27,876 nucleotides of DNA from an uncultured Oscillospiraceae bacterium (GCA_910588045.1 CAJUPS010000013.1:29245-57120); one strand, 5' to 3'; counted from the first letter of the stretch, positions 14,704 through 22,293 are shown. Numbers and translations are program-made. The notes: generated by a model from the letters alone, not told the origin.

Positions 14704-16638
14704 ATGACAGTAAAGAAAAAGGCTGGCTCCGGGAAAGCATGGCGCTTTGCCGGTGTGCCTGTTAGTCCCATCGATTTACCACCCCAAATAGAGAGTTCAT
14801 TTTCGGAGAGATTTCTATTTGAGCGGGACCTGAGATCACATAACCCGGACTCGCTCCTGTATGTGTCCATCGCTGCTATGCGGACCAGAGAGAGCGCCGC
14901 CAGGGCTTGTCTCGGCCTTTTTCGTGAACAGTTCAGTGGTAAATATTCAGTGGATGAAATCGTGGATGCCGTTGCTACTGCCGCTTCCCTGCCGGTCTCC
15001 GTTACCGAGCGGTGTGCAAAGTCACCGGCGTTTCTCCTTGGCGCTGCGCTATGGCTGTTGGACTATTTTGACGGTTCTGATCTGCGTGACCAGTTTCAAT
15101 CGCTGCTGCCGGAGAGGCCGGAGAGCGATATGATCTTTCGGGTCCCTCTGCTGGACGATCTCATCCACTCTCCAGATGACATCCTCCGGCTGATGACCGT
15201 GCTGTGTAACCGGGATGGAACAGGCCGAGATGCTTTTTGCGGCATCCTGCATCTGATCGATACGGAAGCCGCCGCAGCACTTCGGAGCAAATTCAAGGAC
15301 TGTCTTCTGGACTACTTCAATCGCTACATGGAGGTCTGTACCCGCGTGAAGCGCAGCAGCTCTCCGGACGATGCGCTCCCGCCAGTGCCGGATTTCCCGG
15401 CCTTACCCGGTATTGATCCCTTTCGGATGGACAGCGGATTTGACTCTCTGGAAATATCCAGAGCAAAAGGTTCCCCGGATGTTACATTCCTGCTCCTGAC
15501 GCCTGGATTGGTTGGAGCGTCTGACGCGGAGCTGCGGGACCAGTTGTACTTCCGCAGGTCTGTCAATCTGCTTCGCGGTTTCACAATAGACGATCCCCAC
15601 GCGGCCTGCGCCGCATATCTTCTCCTGGAGAAAGAAGGGGACGCACTCGCTTCCCTGAATATGCTGACCAGCGCGGTGATCACCTGCGCGGAACGGCTGC
15701 TTCCATGGGGAATTGACGAAGTGCGGGCATTCCCCAAAACTTTCGAGGACGGGAAGCCTGATTACAAACTCCGCTATACGTTCACCGCACCCGACGAAGG
15801 ATCGGCAGAGGATCTTCCGGCTGTCCCCGCAGAGGACGGTCAAAAGCTTTCGGAGGCGCAGTTGTTTTACTTTGCCACCGGATATGCTCTGCCGCGAAAG
15901 GCTGTGCCGTCTCAGGCGCTGACCGATTGGTTTATTCGGCAGGGACTGCCGGAACAGCGGGCACGGGAGTTCGCTTTTGGTGCCATGCTGGCATTTTATC
16001 TGGATGATCTGCGGGAGCGCGCCAATCTGATGTTTCCCGATGATGCGGATGATGAGATCATTGATGCTGAACCTGTTTTGGAAGAGCCTGTGCAGACTGA
16101 GGAACCTCAGTATAACGCGCAGATCACAGACCTGACGCGGCAGATCAAGGACCTCCGCAGAGCGTTGTACGAATCTGAACGCATGACAAAGCAATTCCAG
16201 GCGAAGCTTCTGGAAGCAGAGCAGCGGTCCGCTCAAGAACACACGGAACTCAGCCAGCTCCGGGAAGTCCTGTACCAGTTGCAATCCGGAGGAGAGCAGG
16301 GGGCGCCGGGAACGGAACCTGTCGTTGAGTTGCCCTGGCAGGTAACGCGGCGTGTGTTGATTTTCGGCGGACACGAGACATGGCTGAAAGCGATTCGTCC
16401 GCTGCTGCCCGGTGCAAGATTCTTTGAGCCTGGGTCGCTGCCGGACCTCGGCGCACTGAAGGGTGCGGACGTGATCTGGATACAGGCCAACGCGATCTCC
16501 CACAAGTTTTTCTACCGCATCATCAATGCCGCCAGGAAATGGAACATTCCTGTCCGGTATTTTGGTTATGCCAGCGCGAGGAAGTGTGCGGAGCAGTTGG
16601 CCGCAGAGGAACTCACAGACACTGAGACCGGAGGATAA
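14704..16638 (+). CDS. DUF2325-containing coiled-coil protein
   Basis: A 644-aa cytoplasmic protein. Residues 1-450 are helical with no recognised domain. A coiled coil rich in Glu, Gln and Arg lies at about 465-525 (QITDLTRQIKDLRRALYESE and onward). The C-terminus (about 548-632) is a DUF2325 domain, with RRVLIFGGHETWLKAIRPLL, KGADVIWIQANAISHKFFY and PVRYFGYAS. DUF2325 has a Rossmann-like look; its biochemical role is unknown. The gene starts a plus-strand cassette in an otherwise minus-strand region, divergent from the TOPRIM gene. The ATG is preceded only by GAGGAATAATCC, an acceptable ribosome site. A role in element regulation or in defence is possible but not shown. Confidence 0.82.
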   Translation: MTVKKKAGSGKAWRFAGVPVSPIDLPPQIESSFSERFLFERDLRSHNPDSLLYVSIAAMRTRESAARACLGLFREQFSGKYSVDEIVDAVATAASLPVSVTERCAKSPAFLLGAALWLLDYFDGSDLRDQFQSLLPERPESDMIFRVPLLDDLIHSPDDILRLMTVLCNRDGTGRDAFCGILHLIDTEAAAALRSKFKDCLLDYFNRYMEVCTRVKRSSSPDDALPPVPDFPALPGIDPFRMDSGFDSLEISRAKGSPDVTFLLLTPGLVGASDAELRDQLYFRRSVNLLRGFTIDDPHAACAAYLLLEKEGDALASLNMLTSAVITCAERLLPWGIDEVRAFPKTFEDGKPDYKLRYTFTAPDEGSAEDLPAVPAEDGQKLSEAQLFYFATGYALPRKAVPSQALTDWFIRQGLPEQRAREFAFGAMLAFYLDDLRERANLMFPDDADDEIIDAEPVLEEPVQTEEPQYNAQITDLTRQIKDLRRALYESERMTKQFQAKLLEAEQRSAQEHTELSQLREVLYQLQSGGEQGAPGTEPVVELPWQVTRRVLIFGGHETWLKAIRPLLPGARFFEPGSLPDLGALKGADVIWIQANAISHKFFYRIINAARKWNIPVRYFGYASARKCAEQLAAEELTDTETGG

Positions 16639-16656
16639 CTGCGCTTTATCCGGGTC

Positions 16657-16685
16657 TTGCTTTTTCAAGGCTTGTCTGCTATATT
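16657..16685 (+). promoter_or_regulatory. Promoter for the small NrdD-like gene
   Basis: TTGCTT (16657-16662) and TATATT (16680-16685) are spaced 17 bp apart. The -35 is identical to that of the DUF2325 promoter. Transcription would start almost at the ribosome site GGAGG (16694-16698). Confidence 0.55.
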
Positions 16686-16706
16686 GATTCCCTGGAGGGG
16701 ATGCAG

Positions 16707-16967
16707 ATGCAGATCGTTGTCTTGAACGGGACGCTGACCGAAGCCGAGCAGGATTCCTATGTCCGCCAAGTCACGGCAATATATCCCGTGAGCATTATTG
16801 AGAAGCTGTTCCTGAACGTGCAGGGCAACCATGTGGAAGTCAGCTATGATCTCCACCGCTTCCGCAATATGCGGAAGATGGGCGGGTACTGCATTGGAGA
16901 ACCTTCTGATTGGAACGCCGCCAAGCAGGCGGAACTACGGGATACGATCCCAAACCCTATCGACTGA
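16707..16967 (+). CDS. Small protein resembling the glycyl-radical tail of anaerobic ribonucleotide reductase
   Basis: An 86-aa protein. Its C-terminal third, RKMGGYCIGEP-SDWNAAKQAEL, resembles the C-terminal glycyl-radical region of class III ribonucleotide reductase (NrdD), where R-x-C-G-Y is followed by N-x-x-K-Q-x-E and a basic stretch. The Gly-Tyr pair is kept, but the preceding Cys is Gly here, and the zinc cysteines of NrdD are absent. The rest does not look like NrdD. ATG at 16707 is chosen over 16701 because GGAGG is 8 bases upstream. It may be a stand-alone radical domain, a repair subunit, or only a motif look-alike. The downstream 148-aa gene follows after 10 bases, suggesting an operon. 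Confidence 0.65.
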   Translation: MQIVVLNGTLTEAEQDSYVRQVTAIYPVSIIEKLFLNVQGNHVEVSYDLHRFRNMRKMGGYCIGEPSDWNAAKQAELRDTIPNPID

Positions 16968-16977
16968 TAATGCCGCT

Positions 16978-17424
16978 ATGAATAACCGGGAATTGATTGC
17001 AAAAGTAAACTCATCCATGTACCGTCAGTGCAGAGACCGGGGCTTTGCAGCGCCGGTAGATGTACTGATAGACATTGGTATATTGCAAAAGGATAAATAC
17101 GAAGACTGGCGATTTGGCCGGATTCCTTATCTTGAGCGTGTCTGCATGGTGAACCTTGGAAAGCTCTCCACCGTCAGGCACCAGATGCGGGTCTACGCGC
17201 AAAAGGCTGGATTGAAGCCCTCCTTTTGCTACTACAAGCAGCGGGGGACAAAAAAGAAAAACGGACAAGGCCGCAAGCCTGTGATCCCGCTGCGCTTCAG
17301 TAAGAGCGGCAACCCCGAGATCGAACGGTGGTATGCAACACACTTCGTTGATACCAGGCGGATCGCAGAGCTTAAGGCTGCGAAGCAGGAACCGCAAGCA
17401 AATCCAGATGCCGAACAGGTATAG
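16978..17424 (+). CDS. Conserved hypothetical protein of mobile elements
   Basis: A 148-aa basic protein. The N-terminal part (VNSSMYRQCRDRGFAAPVDV, then LIDIGILQKDKYEDW and RFGRIPYLERVC) is helical and looks like a small DNA-associated module. The middle (VRHQMRVYAQKAGLKPSFCY) is followed by a basic KKKNGQGRKP linker and LRFSKSGNPEIERWYATHFV. I believe similar proteins occur widely in Clostridia, but I cannot name a function. ATG at 16978 fits the preceding stop; no good ribosome site is seen, so coupling to the 86-aa gene is likely. It is convergent with the zinc-ribbon gene, with three bases between the stops. Confidence 0.78.
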   Translation: MNNRELIAKVNSSMYRQCRDRGFAAPVDVLIDIGILQKDKYEDWRFGRIPYLERVCMVNLGKLSTVRHQMRVYAQKAGLKPSFCYYKQRGTKKKNGQGRKPVIPLRFSKSGNPEIERWYATHFVDTRRIAELKAAKQEPQANPDAEQV

Positions 17425-17427
17425 ACC

Positions 17428-17757
17428 TTACGATTTGTGGGGCATCATACTGCGGTAATACCTCCGCGCCCTGGTCCGCTGGTTGAGCCGCTTGTCCCGC
17501 TCAACGATTTCACATTTGGTGCAGCGGAACCCGCTCCCGTTGAAAATCTTTCCGCAGCAGATACACACATGGCGCGGGACGATCTCCTCCCGTTCGCACT
17601 CGCAGAGCGCGGCGACCTCCCGCCAGGAAACCTCCCACCAGTTGGCCGCCTCCACGGTGGCCTGCTCCCAATTGGGAGCATCGACGACAGCCAGTCCGCA
17701 CTCCGGGTGGCGCACCCACCAGAGGTGCTGGGGCGGCGCTTTCTTTGCAGTTGGCAT
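17428..17757 (-). CDS. Zinc-ribbon protein of the mobilisation operon
   Basis: A 109-aa protein with a four-cysteine zinc ribbon, CICCGKIF...FRCTKCE (about residues 68-84), and a basic C-terminal tail rich in Arg. The N-terminal part has PPQHLWWVRHPECGLAVV and many Trp residues, which suggests a small binding module. AGGAGG is six bases before the ATG. It begins 12 bases after the relaxase stop on the same strand, so it is probably co-transcribed and may assist relaxosome formation or DNA binding. No family is recognised. Confidence 0.8.
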   Translation of the reverse strand: MPTAKKAPPQHLWWVRHPECGLAVVDAPNWEQATVEAANWWEVSWREVAALCECEREEIVPRHVCICCGKIFNGSGFRCTKCEIVERDKRLNQRTRARRYYRSMMPHKS

Positions 17758-17769
17758 GATAACCTCCTG

Positions 17770-19140
17770 TTACATTCTCTGCTCATGGTCATCCGGTTTA
17801 TGACCGTGAGCAATTTTCTTTTCCCGGAGCTTTCGCAGCAGTTTCCGGTCGGTGTGATAGACCGGACTGGCTGGCGGCGGCTGCTCCTGAAAAATCCGGC
17901 TCATGTGGTGCAGGAGACGGGTCACAGAAGCAAACAGCAGGGCAGAAGAATGGTTGTCATTCTTCTGCCCTGTCACCGTATTTGGAGCTGTCGGCGTAGC
18001 GTGATTTTGCTCCAACTGAGCACCAAGCCGTACCGCTTCCTGGATCACAATATTCTTGATGCGTTTGAACTCCTTTTGCCGCGAAAGTGGGATACGCTCC
18101 GGCAGATCGTCCTTGTATGTCCGCAGAACCTCCTCCCGCATTTCATACCAGAGATTGTAAGCAGTGGCAACTCGCTCGTCTCGCTCCAGCTCATCCACGA
18201 TCTCATCCACCAGAGATTTTACAGACGGCTTGAGATAGCCGTACTGCTTCTTACCGGAAGTATTCCGGAGCTGGCGCGACAGCTCCCACATAAGCCGTTC
18301 AATGCGTCCGTTGGACAGAGTGTCCTCCTGCATCTGCCGGATGATCTGCCGCAGAACTTTTTGCGAATCCTGGTTCAGGGAATCCCGCCGCTGGGTCTGT
18401 TTGGCGTAGATTTCTGTCAGATCATTTTTGAATATCTCCTTCGCCAATCCGGATTTGATCCTCTCGATACCACGCTCCGTAAGGTAGCCGGATTTGCCGT
18501 CCGCACTGTAACAGACCAAATGCACATGCGGGTGGTGTGACTCATCATGGAACGCAGCGTACCACCGGAACTGCTCCGGCGGGATCTTCATCGCCTGCGC
18601 CATTTCTACCGAAAAACCGGAAAGGAAATCTTTCCACCTTTCTGCGTTGTCGAACCCCAGCCGTGCAGCATCCTCCCGACGAAGGGAGATCACCGGCAGC
18701 CAAACCGTACCGGGATGGTGCGCAACCTCCTCCTGAATCTTGGACAGGATTATCGGGTCATTGCCGCTGGTGAATAGCCCGTGGGAGCCAAAACGTTGGG
18801 CGCGAGGACGTTTGGCGATGTAGTCCACATAGTTTTCCATCTTGGCGATCTGGTCGAGATTTTCCTCGACAGCCCGCGTGATGAACTCGGAGGCATTGCC
18901 GCGAGTGGGCGAGTCCAAGTAGTCAGCGTACTCCTCCAGCCCCTTGCTCAGAGGAAACTCCCGCGCCAATTTCTCAACCATGTTGACCTGATTTTCTGTG
19001 GTGGGCAGATTCATCTTGCCGGGATCAATGCGCTGGACACCCTTGCGGGTGGCGATGTAGCCGACCGCATTCCCCAGATGGGCAGCAGCTTTTGGCGTGC
19101 CGCCTTTGACGTGGGGGCACTTAAAAATGACGCGCGGCAT
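17770..19140 (-). CDS. MobP3-family relaxase
   Basis: A 456-aa conjugative relaxase that nicks DNA at oriT and leads the strand through the VirD4 channel. The N-terminus MPRVIFKCPHVKGG, followed by AAHLGNAVGYIATRKGV, is typical of MobP3. The metal-binding HUH-type motif is HDESHHPHVHLV (H198-H207). Candidate catalytic tyrosines lie in VGYIATR (Y28) and ENYVDYIAK (about 103-107). The C-terminal third is charged and helical. It starts six bases after the ribbon-helix-helix gene; the ribosome site is weak, so the two are coupled. A perfect 15-bp hairpin sequence lies inside its 3' part (17938-17972). Confidence 0.93.
   Translation of the reverse strand: MPRVIFKCPHVKGGTPKAAAHLGNAVGYIATRKGVQRIDPGKMNLPTTENQVNMVEKLAREFPLSKGLEEYADYLDSPTRGNASEFITRAVEENLDQIAKMENYVDYIAKRPRAQRFGSHGLFTSGNDPIILSKIQEEVAHHPGTVWLPVISLRREDAARLGFDNAERWKDFLSGFSVEMAQAMKIPPEQFRWYAAFHDESHHPHVHLVCYSADGKSGYLTERGIERIKSGLAKEIFKNDLTEIYAKQTQRRDSLNQDSQKVLRQIIRQMQEDTLSNGRIERLMWELSRQLRNTSGKKQYGYLKPSVKSLVDEIVDELERDERVATAYNLWYEMREEVLRTYKDDLPERIPLSRQKEFKRIKNIVIQEAVRLGAQLEQNHATPTAPNTVTGQKNDNHSSALLFASVTRLLHHMSRIFQEQPPPASPVYHTDRKLLRKLREKKIAHGHKPDDHEQRM
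17938..17972. repeat. Perfect 15-bp hairpin sequence inside relaxase gene
   Basis: CAGGGCAGAAGAATG (17938-17952), loop GTTGT, then its exact reverse complement (17958-17972). It encodes part of the variable C-terminal linker of the relaxase (around TVTGQKNDNHSSALLF). No U-tract follows on either strand, so it is not a classical terminator. Confidence 0.9.
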
Positions 19141-19146
19141 GGTTCA

Positions 19147-19551
19147 TCACTCGCTGTGCTGATACTTCATCGCGTCCGCAAAAGTGACTGCGCCGCCAGT
19201 CTTCTTGACTTCTTGGATACACCGCCCGCGCAGACGCTCCAGCGCCTCCGGGCTGACGTCCACCTCGGAAGCAAGCACGTTCATCATCATGTTCATCTCT
19301 ACTGCCAGCTTGAACAGAAGCCGGGCAATCCGATCCTCTGTACCTTGGATTGTGCCGCGCAGAGCAGAGAGATAGATTGGCGGCAGTACCGACGTGCAGT
19401 CTCCGGCAATCAGATAGTCGCAGTAAAAGCGAAGCGCCTTTTCTACAAATTCGTTCTGGCTCTGGCAGTTTTCCAGCGGCATAGCCGCTTTGATCTTCGC
19501 GTCAGTTTCTGGTGATATTCGCATTTGAAACCGGACTTTATCCTCCGTCAT
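19147..19551 (-). CDS. Relaxase accessory DNA-binding protein (ribbon-helix-helix-like)
   Basis: A 134-aa protein that starts KVRFQMRISPETDAKIKAAM, a typical ribbon-helix-helix strand and first helix, followed by NCQSQNEFVEKALRFYCDYL as the second helix. The C-terminal half is helical, with a Met-rich LLFKLAVEMNMMMNVLASEV. It precedes the MobP3 relaxase gene by six bases. By analogy with MobC-like proteins it would bind oriT and recruit the relaxase. ATG at 19551 follows AGGAGGT; the longer frame to 19587 overlaps the terminator hairpin and is rejected. Confidence 0.87.
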   Translation of the reverse strand: MTEDKVRFQMRISPETDAKIKAAMPLENCQSQNEFVEKALRFYCDYLIAGDCTSVLPPIYLSALRGTIQGTEDRIARLLFKLAVEMNMMMNVLASEVDVSPEALERLRGRCIQEVKKTGGAVTFADAMKYQHSE

Positions 19552-19583
19552 GATCCACCTCCTGTGGTTTTTGAATCGCATAG

Positions 19584-19622
19584 ACACAAAAACGGCCTGC
19601 TATTCAGCAGACCGTTTTGTGT
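19584..19622. terminator. Hairpin between HepT and mobilisation genes
   Basis: ACACAAAAACGG with CCGTTTTGTGT (one bulged A) and an inner CTGCT/AGCAG stem. The arms themselves are rich in A and T, giving a U-tract on either strand. It ends the mntA-hepT transcript and stands about 30 bases before the accessory-protein start, so it could also act as an attenuator for the mob genes. Confidence 0.75.
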
Positions 19623-19657
19623 CCAAATTAAATTTACCGCATGCCAGACATAGAGCT

Positions 19658-20011
19658 TTACTCCTCATTTTCCAACACAACCGTACAGAAATCCTTCAGT
19701 GCAGGAATGTCATCCTCGATTGCCTCCCAGGTTGTTTGGATGCTGAGGCTGCCGTATGCGTGAGCCATGACATTCCGCATCCCTTTGATCTCACTCCACG
19801 GCATCTGAGGGTGGGATGACCGGAACTCCTGACTGAGATGCCCGCCTAATTCTCCGATTTGAAGAATACACATAGCGCAGGCGTTGCGGTAGACCTTGTC
19901 GCCAGAAAAGGTTTCAAAGCTATTTCCAAAACGCTGGACGGTATCTTCAATGTCGCGGCAATAGGAGATAATGTGTGCGAGAATGGACCGGTCACGTTCA
20001 CTCGTTGGCAT
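19658..20011 (-). CDS. hepT: HepT-family toxin (HEPN ribonuclease)
   Basis: A 117-aa all-helical HEPN protein. The catalytic Rx4HxY motif is intact as RNVMAHAY (R79, H84, Y86). The sequence CILQIGELGGHLSQEF, before the motif, is typical of HepT. HepT cleaves RNA and is neutralised when its MntA partner adds AMP to the tyrosine of this motif. ATG at 20011 overlaps the mntA gene by 14 bases; a longer open frame upstream is only the shadow of mntA. The pair probably stabilises the mobile element, and some such systems also act in phage defence. Confidence 0.93.
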   Translation of the reverse strand: MPTSERDRSILAHIISYCRDIEDTVQRFGNSFETFSGDKVYRNACAMCILQIGELGGHLSQEFRSSHPQMPWSEIKGMRNVMAHAYGSLSIQTTWEAIEDDIPALKDFCTVVLENEE

Positions 20012-20300
20012 ACAGCAGCACCTCCTCTGTGCGGATCCGATCCAGGAAAGAGCGGTCCAGACTGTCCGAGGTAAGCAGGTCGACCTTTGTTCCCAGATGA
20101 TCTTCCAGCGCCAGCCGGAAGCCGGACAAAGCGAACAGCCCTCGGATATTTCCCTTGTCAATGCGCAGATCGATATCGCTGTCGCGATCCGCTTCCCCGC
20201 GGGCATATGAGCCGAACAAGTAGATTTTCTCCGCGCCATACTGTCGGCCAAGCTCTGCAACGGCGGCCTTGATTTCATTGATCCCCAGGATCTGTTCCAT
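19998..20300 (-). CDS. mntA: MntA-family nucleotidyltransferase antitoxin
   Basis: A 100-aa minimal nucleotidyltransferase. The motif GSYARGEADRDSDIDL (residues 30-45) carries the GS pair and the two catalytic Asp residues D42 and D44. A later VDLLTSDSL has the third acidic position. It AMPylates the HepT toxin and so blocks it. ATG at 20300 follows GAGGAGG by seven bases; an upstream in-frame codon at 20318 is rejected. The promoter at 20336-20364 is strong and close. Confidence 0.93.
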   Translation of the reverse strand: MEQILGINEIKAAVAELGRQYGAEKIYLFGSYARGEADRDSDIDLRIDKGNIRGLFALSGFRLALEDHLGTKVDLLTSDSLDRSFLDRIRTEEVLLYANE

Positions 20301-20335
20301 TTGCCATCCTCCTCTCACCTGGTTCTCTGCGTCCC

Positions 20336-20364
20336 ATTATACTACGATTATGCCCGAAATGCAA
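20336..20364 (-). promoter_or_regulatory. Promoter of mntA-hepT
   Basis: On the minus strand TTGCAT (20364-20359) and a perfect TATAAT (20341-20336) are spaced 17 bp apart. The leader is about 30 nt. One ATGCC repeat copy lies in the spacer. Confidence 0.75.
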
Positions 20365-20816
20365 CGAAAACCCTTGGCGGTATAAAATCGCCGGTCATGC
20401 CACCCGTTATGCCAGCGGAACCGCTTGTGCGGTGGGTGATACCGGCATCTGTCATGCCAGACTTCATGCCACCGCCACAAAAGTGATGCCATGCCGACAT
20501 GGGCAAATGGTTTCTTGTTCCCCGGCAAATCGGCGGAAAACCGTCTCCCCGACCCGCACTGCGGGACGGTGTGAAACGCGGTGATGCCACCGCTTTATCC
20601 GGCACCTTTTTCTTCTCCCTACCCGTCCTTCCTCCCGGCGGCCCGGCGTTCTCCCGATCCCCGCCGCACACCCGCCACACAGGCCGCGACAGGGCGTTCT
20701 CGGGGGTCAGGTGGGGCAGGGATGCCACCTGAGCGGGGAAGCCCGCACAAACCGCCTCACAGGGCCAAACAGCGGGGAACGGGCAGGGAGGGCCTCTCGG
20801 CCCTCCCACTGTCTGT
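20365..20816. other. Gene-free region with ATGCCA-centred repeats (possible oriT)
   Basis: No credible gene is seen in this roughly 450-bp GC-rich stretch; open frames here have very biased Pro/Arg/Gly content. It contains repeats of the pattern GTSATGCCAC or close variants at 20394, 20406, 20451, 20463, 20483, 20581 and 20719. A perfect 9-bp hairpin lies at 20786-20807. Lying between the mobilisation genes and the accessory-gene run, it is a reasonable candidate for the origin of transfer or an iteron-type protein-binding array; the nick site was not identified. Confidence 0.4.
20786..20807. terminator. GC hairpin after accessory operon
   Basis: GGGAGGGCC, loop TCTC, GGCCCTCCC: a perfect 9-bp stem nine bases past the stop of the 194-aa gene. 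There is no U-tract, so it may be a weak terminator or mRNA 3'-end stabiliser. Confidence 0.5.
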
Positions 20817-21401
20817 TCACATCGCCATTTCCGACCCATGGTTTTGGTCAAATCCTTCCGCATGGTCCCCCTCCGCCTGTTCCGCCATGTCCTGCTGCGG
20901 CGTTCGGAACCGGATCACGATGTCCTGGTAGTCGTAGCCAACCTGCTCCAGCAATTTCACCGTGAGGTTGCCCAGCAGAGCCTCCGTATCGAATTTACTT
21001 TCCCAGTACAGTCCCGCATCGATCTTCAGAGGTGAGGCCATACCTTCCGGGTGGTCCGACAGCAGGGTGCGGAAGTTTCCGTTGACCCGTCCCCGCAGTT
21101 CCATCATCTGCCTGTGACATTGCGGGTTGGCGGCACAGTCCCGCAGGACAATAAGCACGGCCTTCTTCCACGTAGCCGCCTCGATCTCAACGCCGTGCAG
21201 GATGACGGAGGCCGGCTTTTCACCTTTGAACATGGATGGCGGCGAGGCGAACGGCAGGAGCCGTCCTTCCTCTGCTCGAAATTTCTCCGCCTCCTCACCG
21301 AGAATGAGATCGCAGAGCAGACCGTCGAATCTTTCATCCACTAGTCGGTGGATCTGCTCCCGGCAGACATTGACTGCTGCCAGTGTATGCTTGTCCATCA
21401 T
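20817..21401 (-). CDS. Conserved conjugative-element accessory protein
   Basis: A 194-aa soluble protein, last gene of the accessory operon. It begins with DKHTLAAVNVCREQIHRLVD and has an ILHGVEIEAATWKKAVLIVL stretch and a LRGRVNGNFRTLLSDHPEGM stretch. I do not recognise its family. The start is one of two adjacent ATG codons (21401 or 21398) four bases past the upstream stop, with GGAG about 11 bases before, so translation is likely coupled. It ends SEMAM, matching the Met-containing tails of its neighbours. Confidence 0.8.
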   Translation of the reverse strand: MMDKHTLAAVNVCREQIHRLVDERFDGLLCDLILGEEAEKFRAEEGRLLPFASPPSMFKGEKPASVILHGVEIEAATWKKAVLIVLRDCAANPQCHRQMMELRGRVNGNFRTLLSDHPEGMASPLKIDAGLYWESKFDTEALLGNLTVKLLEQVGYDYQDIVIRFRTPQQDMAEQAEGDHAEGFDQNHGSEMAM

Positions 21402-21405
21402 CCGC

Positions 21406-22293
21406 TTATATCTCCATTTCCGGTCCATGCTTTTGCATTGGCTCATCCCCACTTGAACCGCGGACCTGCTCCGCCTGGAGTGCGGCGCGTACCTCCTCCA
21501 GCTCCGACCGCAGGCCATCAGCGGACAGGTAGGGCCCCTCCGGCGTTGTCCCCAGCAGCACATTGTCCAGCCCACCTGCCTCCGTCATCGTGACCGCCAG
21601 GTCTTTCATGGCCTGCCGGTCCTGCTGCCGGGGCATCCGGACCGCTGCGCTGAACAGCTCCCAGACCGCTTCCATCTGCGCTGCGGCCTCCGGCACAGCG
21701 TTCAGCCGGTCAGGACCGAGCAGGTGTGCCGTGTCCTGCCCGCTGCGCTCGAACTCCCGCGCACTCTCCAGCTCACTGTCGATCCACGCCAGATGGGAGC
21801 TGACGTCCTCAACTCCAACGGCGGCAGCGAAGGTTTCCAGCCCTCGGCGCATCGCCTCCGCAGACGGGATGCTGTCCGCGCCCACGCCGTAGAGCATCGC
21901 CGCTGTCTCATGGGCGATCAGTCCACACAGATCCTCGGGGGTGAATGCTTCCATTTTGATCTCCTCCTCTCTATGATTTTGCTCCGTTCCCTGCGCTTGA
22001 ACGCTTTGCAGCACCCAGCTGAGGATCACCTCCAGCTCCTCGTTCTCCTGCGCCAGCCACTGCTCCCGCACAGTTTCCAGCGGAGCGGGGAGGGTCAGCA
22101 GGTACGCCAGGTGGTCGATGTGATACTCTCCGGCGTTGAGGGTCAGCTCCTCGCAGCAGGTCCGGGTGGCGTGGATCTCATGCGCTCTGGCGAACACCTG
22201 GCGGCTGGAGAGCTGCAGCGTTTTCTGCTGGTACGCCTCCCACTCCGCCTCCACCTTTTTGGCGAGGTGCGTCTGGATCTCCGTGCGCGTCAT
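21406..22293 (-). CDS. DUF3848-like domain fused in frame to a duplicated accessory domain
   Basis: A 295-aa ORF of two parts. Residues 1-113 (RTEIQTHLAKKVEAEWEAYQ onward, with AHEIHATRTCCEELT) resemble DUF3848 proteins of clostridial conjugative elements. Residues 114-295 are a near copy of the neighbouring 173-aa protein (six differences over its first 163 residues, then a different tail ending PEMEI). The junction codes NHREEEIKMEAF: the bases for REEEIK are the ribosome site GAGGAGGAG placed ahead of Met114. So a free second protein probably also starts at 21954. The frame start at 22293 overlaps the upstream stop as ATGA. No function is known for either part. Confidence 0.8.
   Translation of the reverse strand: MTRTEIQTHLAKKVEAEWEAYQQKTLQLSSRQVFARAHEIHATRTCCEELTLNAGEYHIDHLAYLLTLPAPLETVREQWLAQENEELEVILSWVLQSVQAQGTEQNHREEEIKMEAFTPEDLCGLIAHETAAMLYGVGADSIPSAEAMRRGLETFAAAVGVEDVSSHLAWIDSELESAREFERSGQDTAHLLGPDRLNAVPEAAAQMEAVWELFSAAVRMPRQQDRQAMKDLAVTMTEAGGLDNVLLGTTPEGPYLSADGLRSELEEVRAALQAEQVRGSSGDEPMQKHGPEMEI
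21466..21971 (-). repeat. Tandem gene duplication, copy A
   Basis: This segment aligns without gaps to 22323-22828 at a constant offset of 857 bp, covering 163 codons plus the ribosome site. The copies differ by scattered, partly silent changes, so the duplication is not brand new or is under selection. Confidence 0.9.

Noticed and set aside
15403..16668. Minus-strand open frame of 421 codons
   Set aside because: Antisense shadow of the DUF2325 gene, whose coiled coil and C-terminal domain are clear on the plus strand.
20394..20728. CRISPR array
   Set aside because: The repeated units are only about ten bases long, irregularly spaced and not exact; no cas genes are present.
20348..20863. 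Minus-strand open frame of 171 codons across the gene-free region
   Set aside because: Runs into the coding end of the 194-aa gene in another frame, has no ribosome site and a composition dominated by Gly, Pro and Arg; the DNA repeats explain its apparent order.
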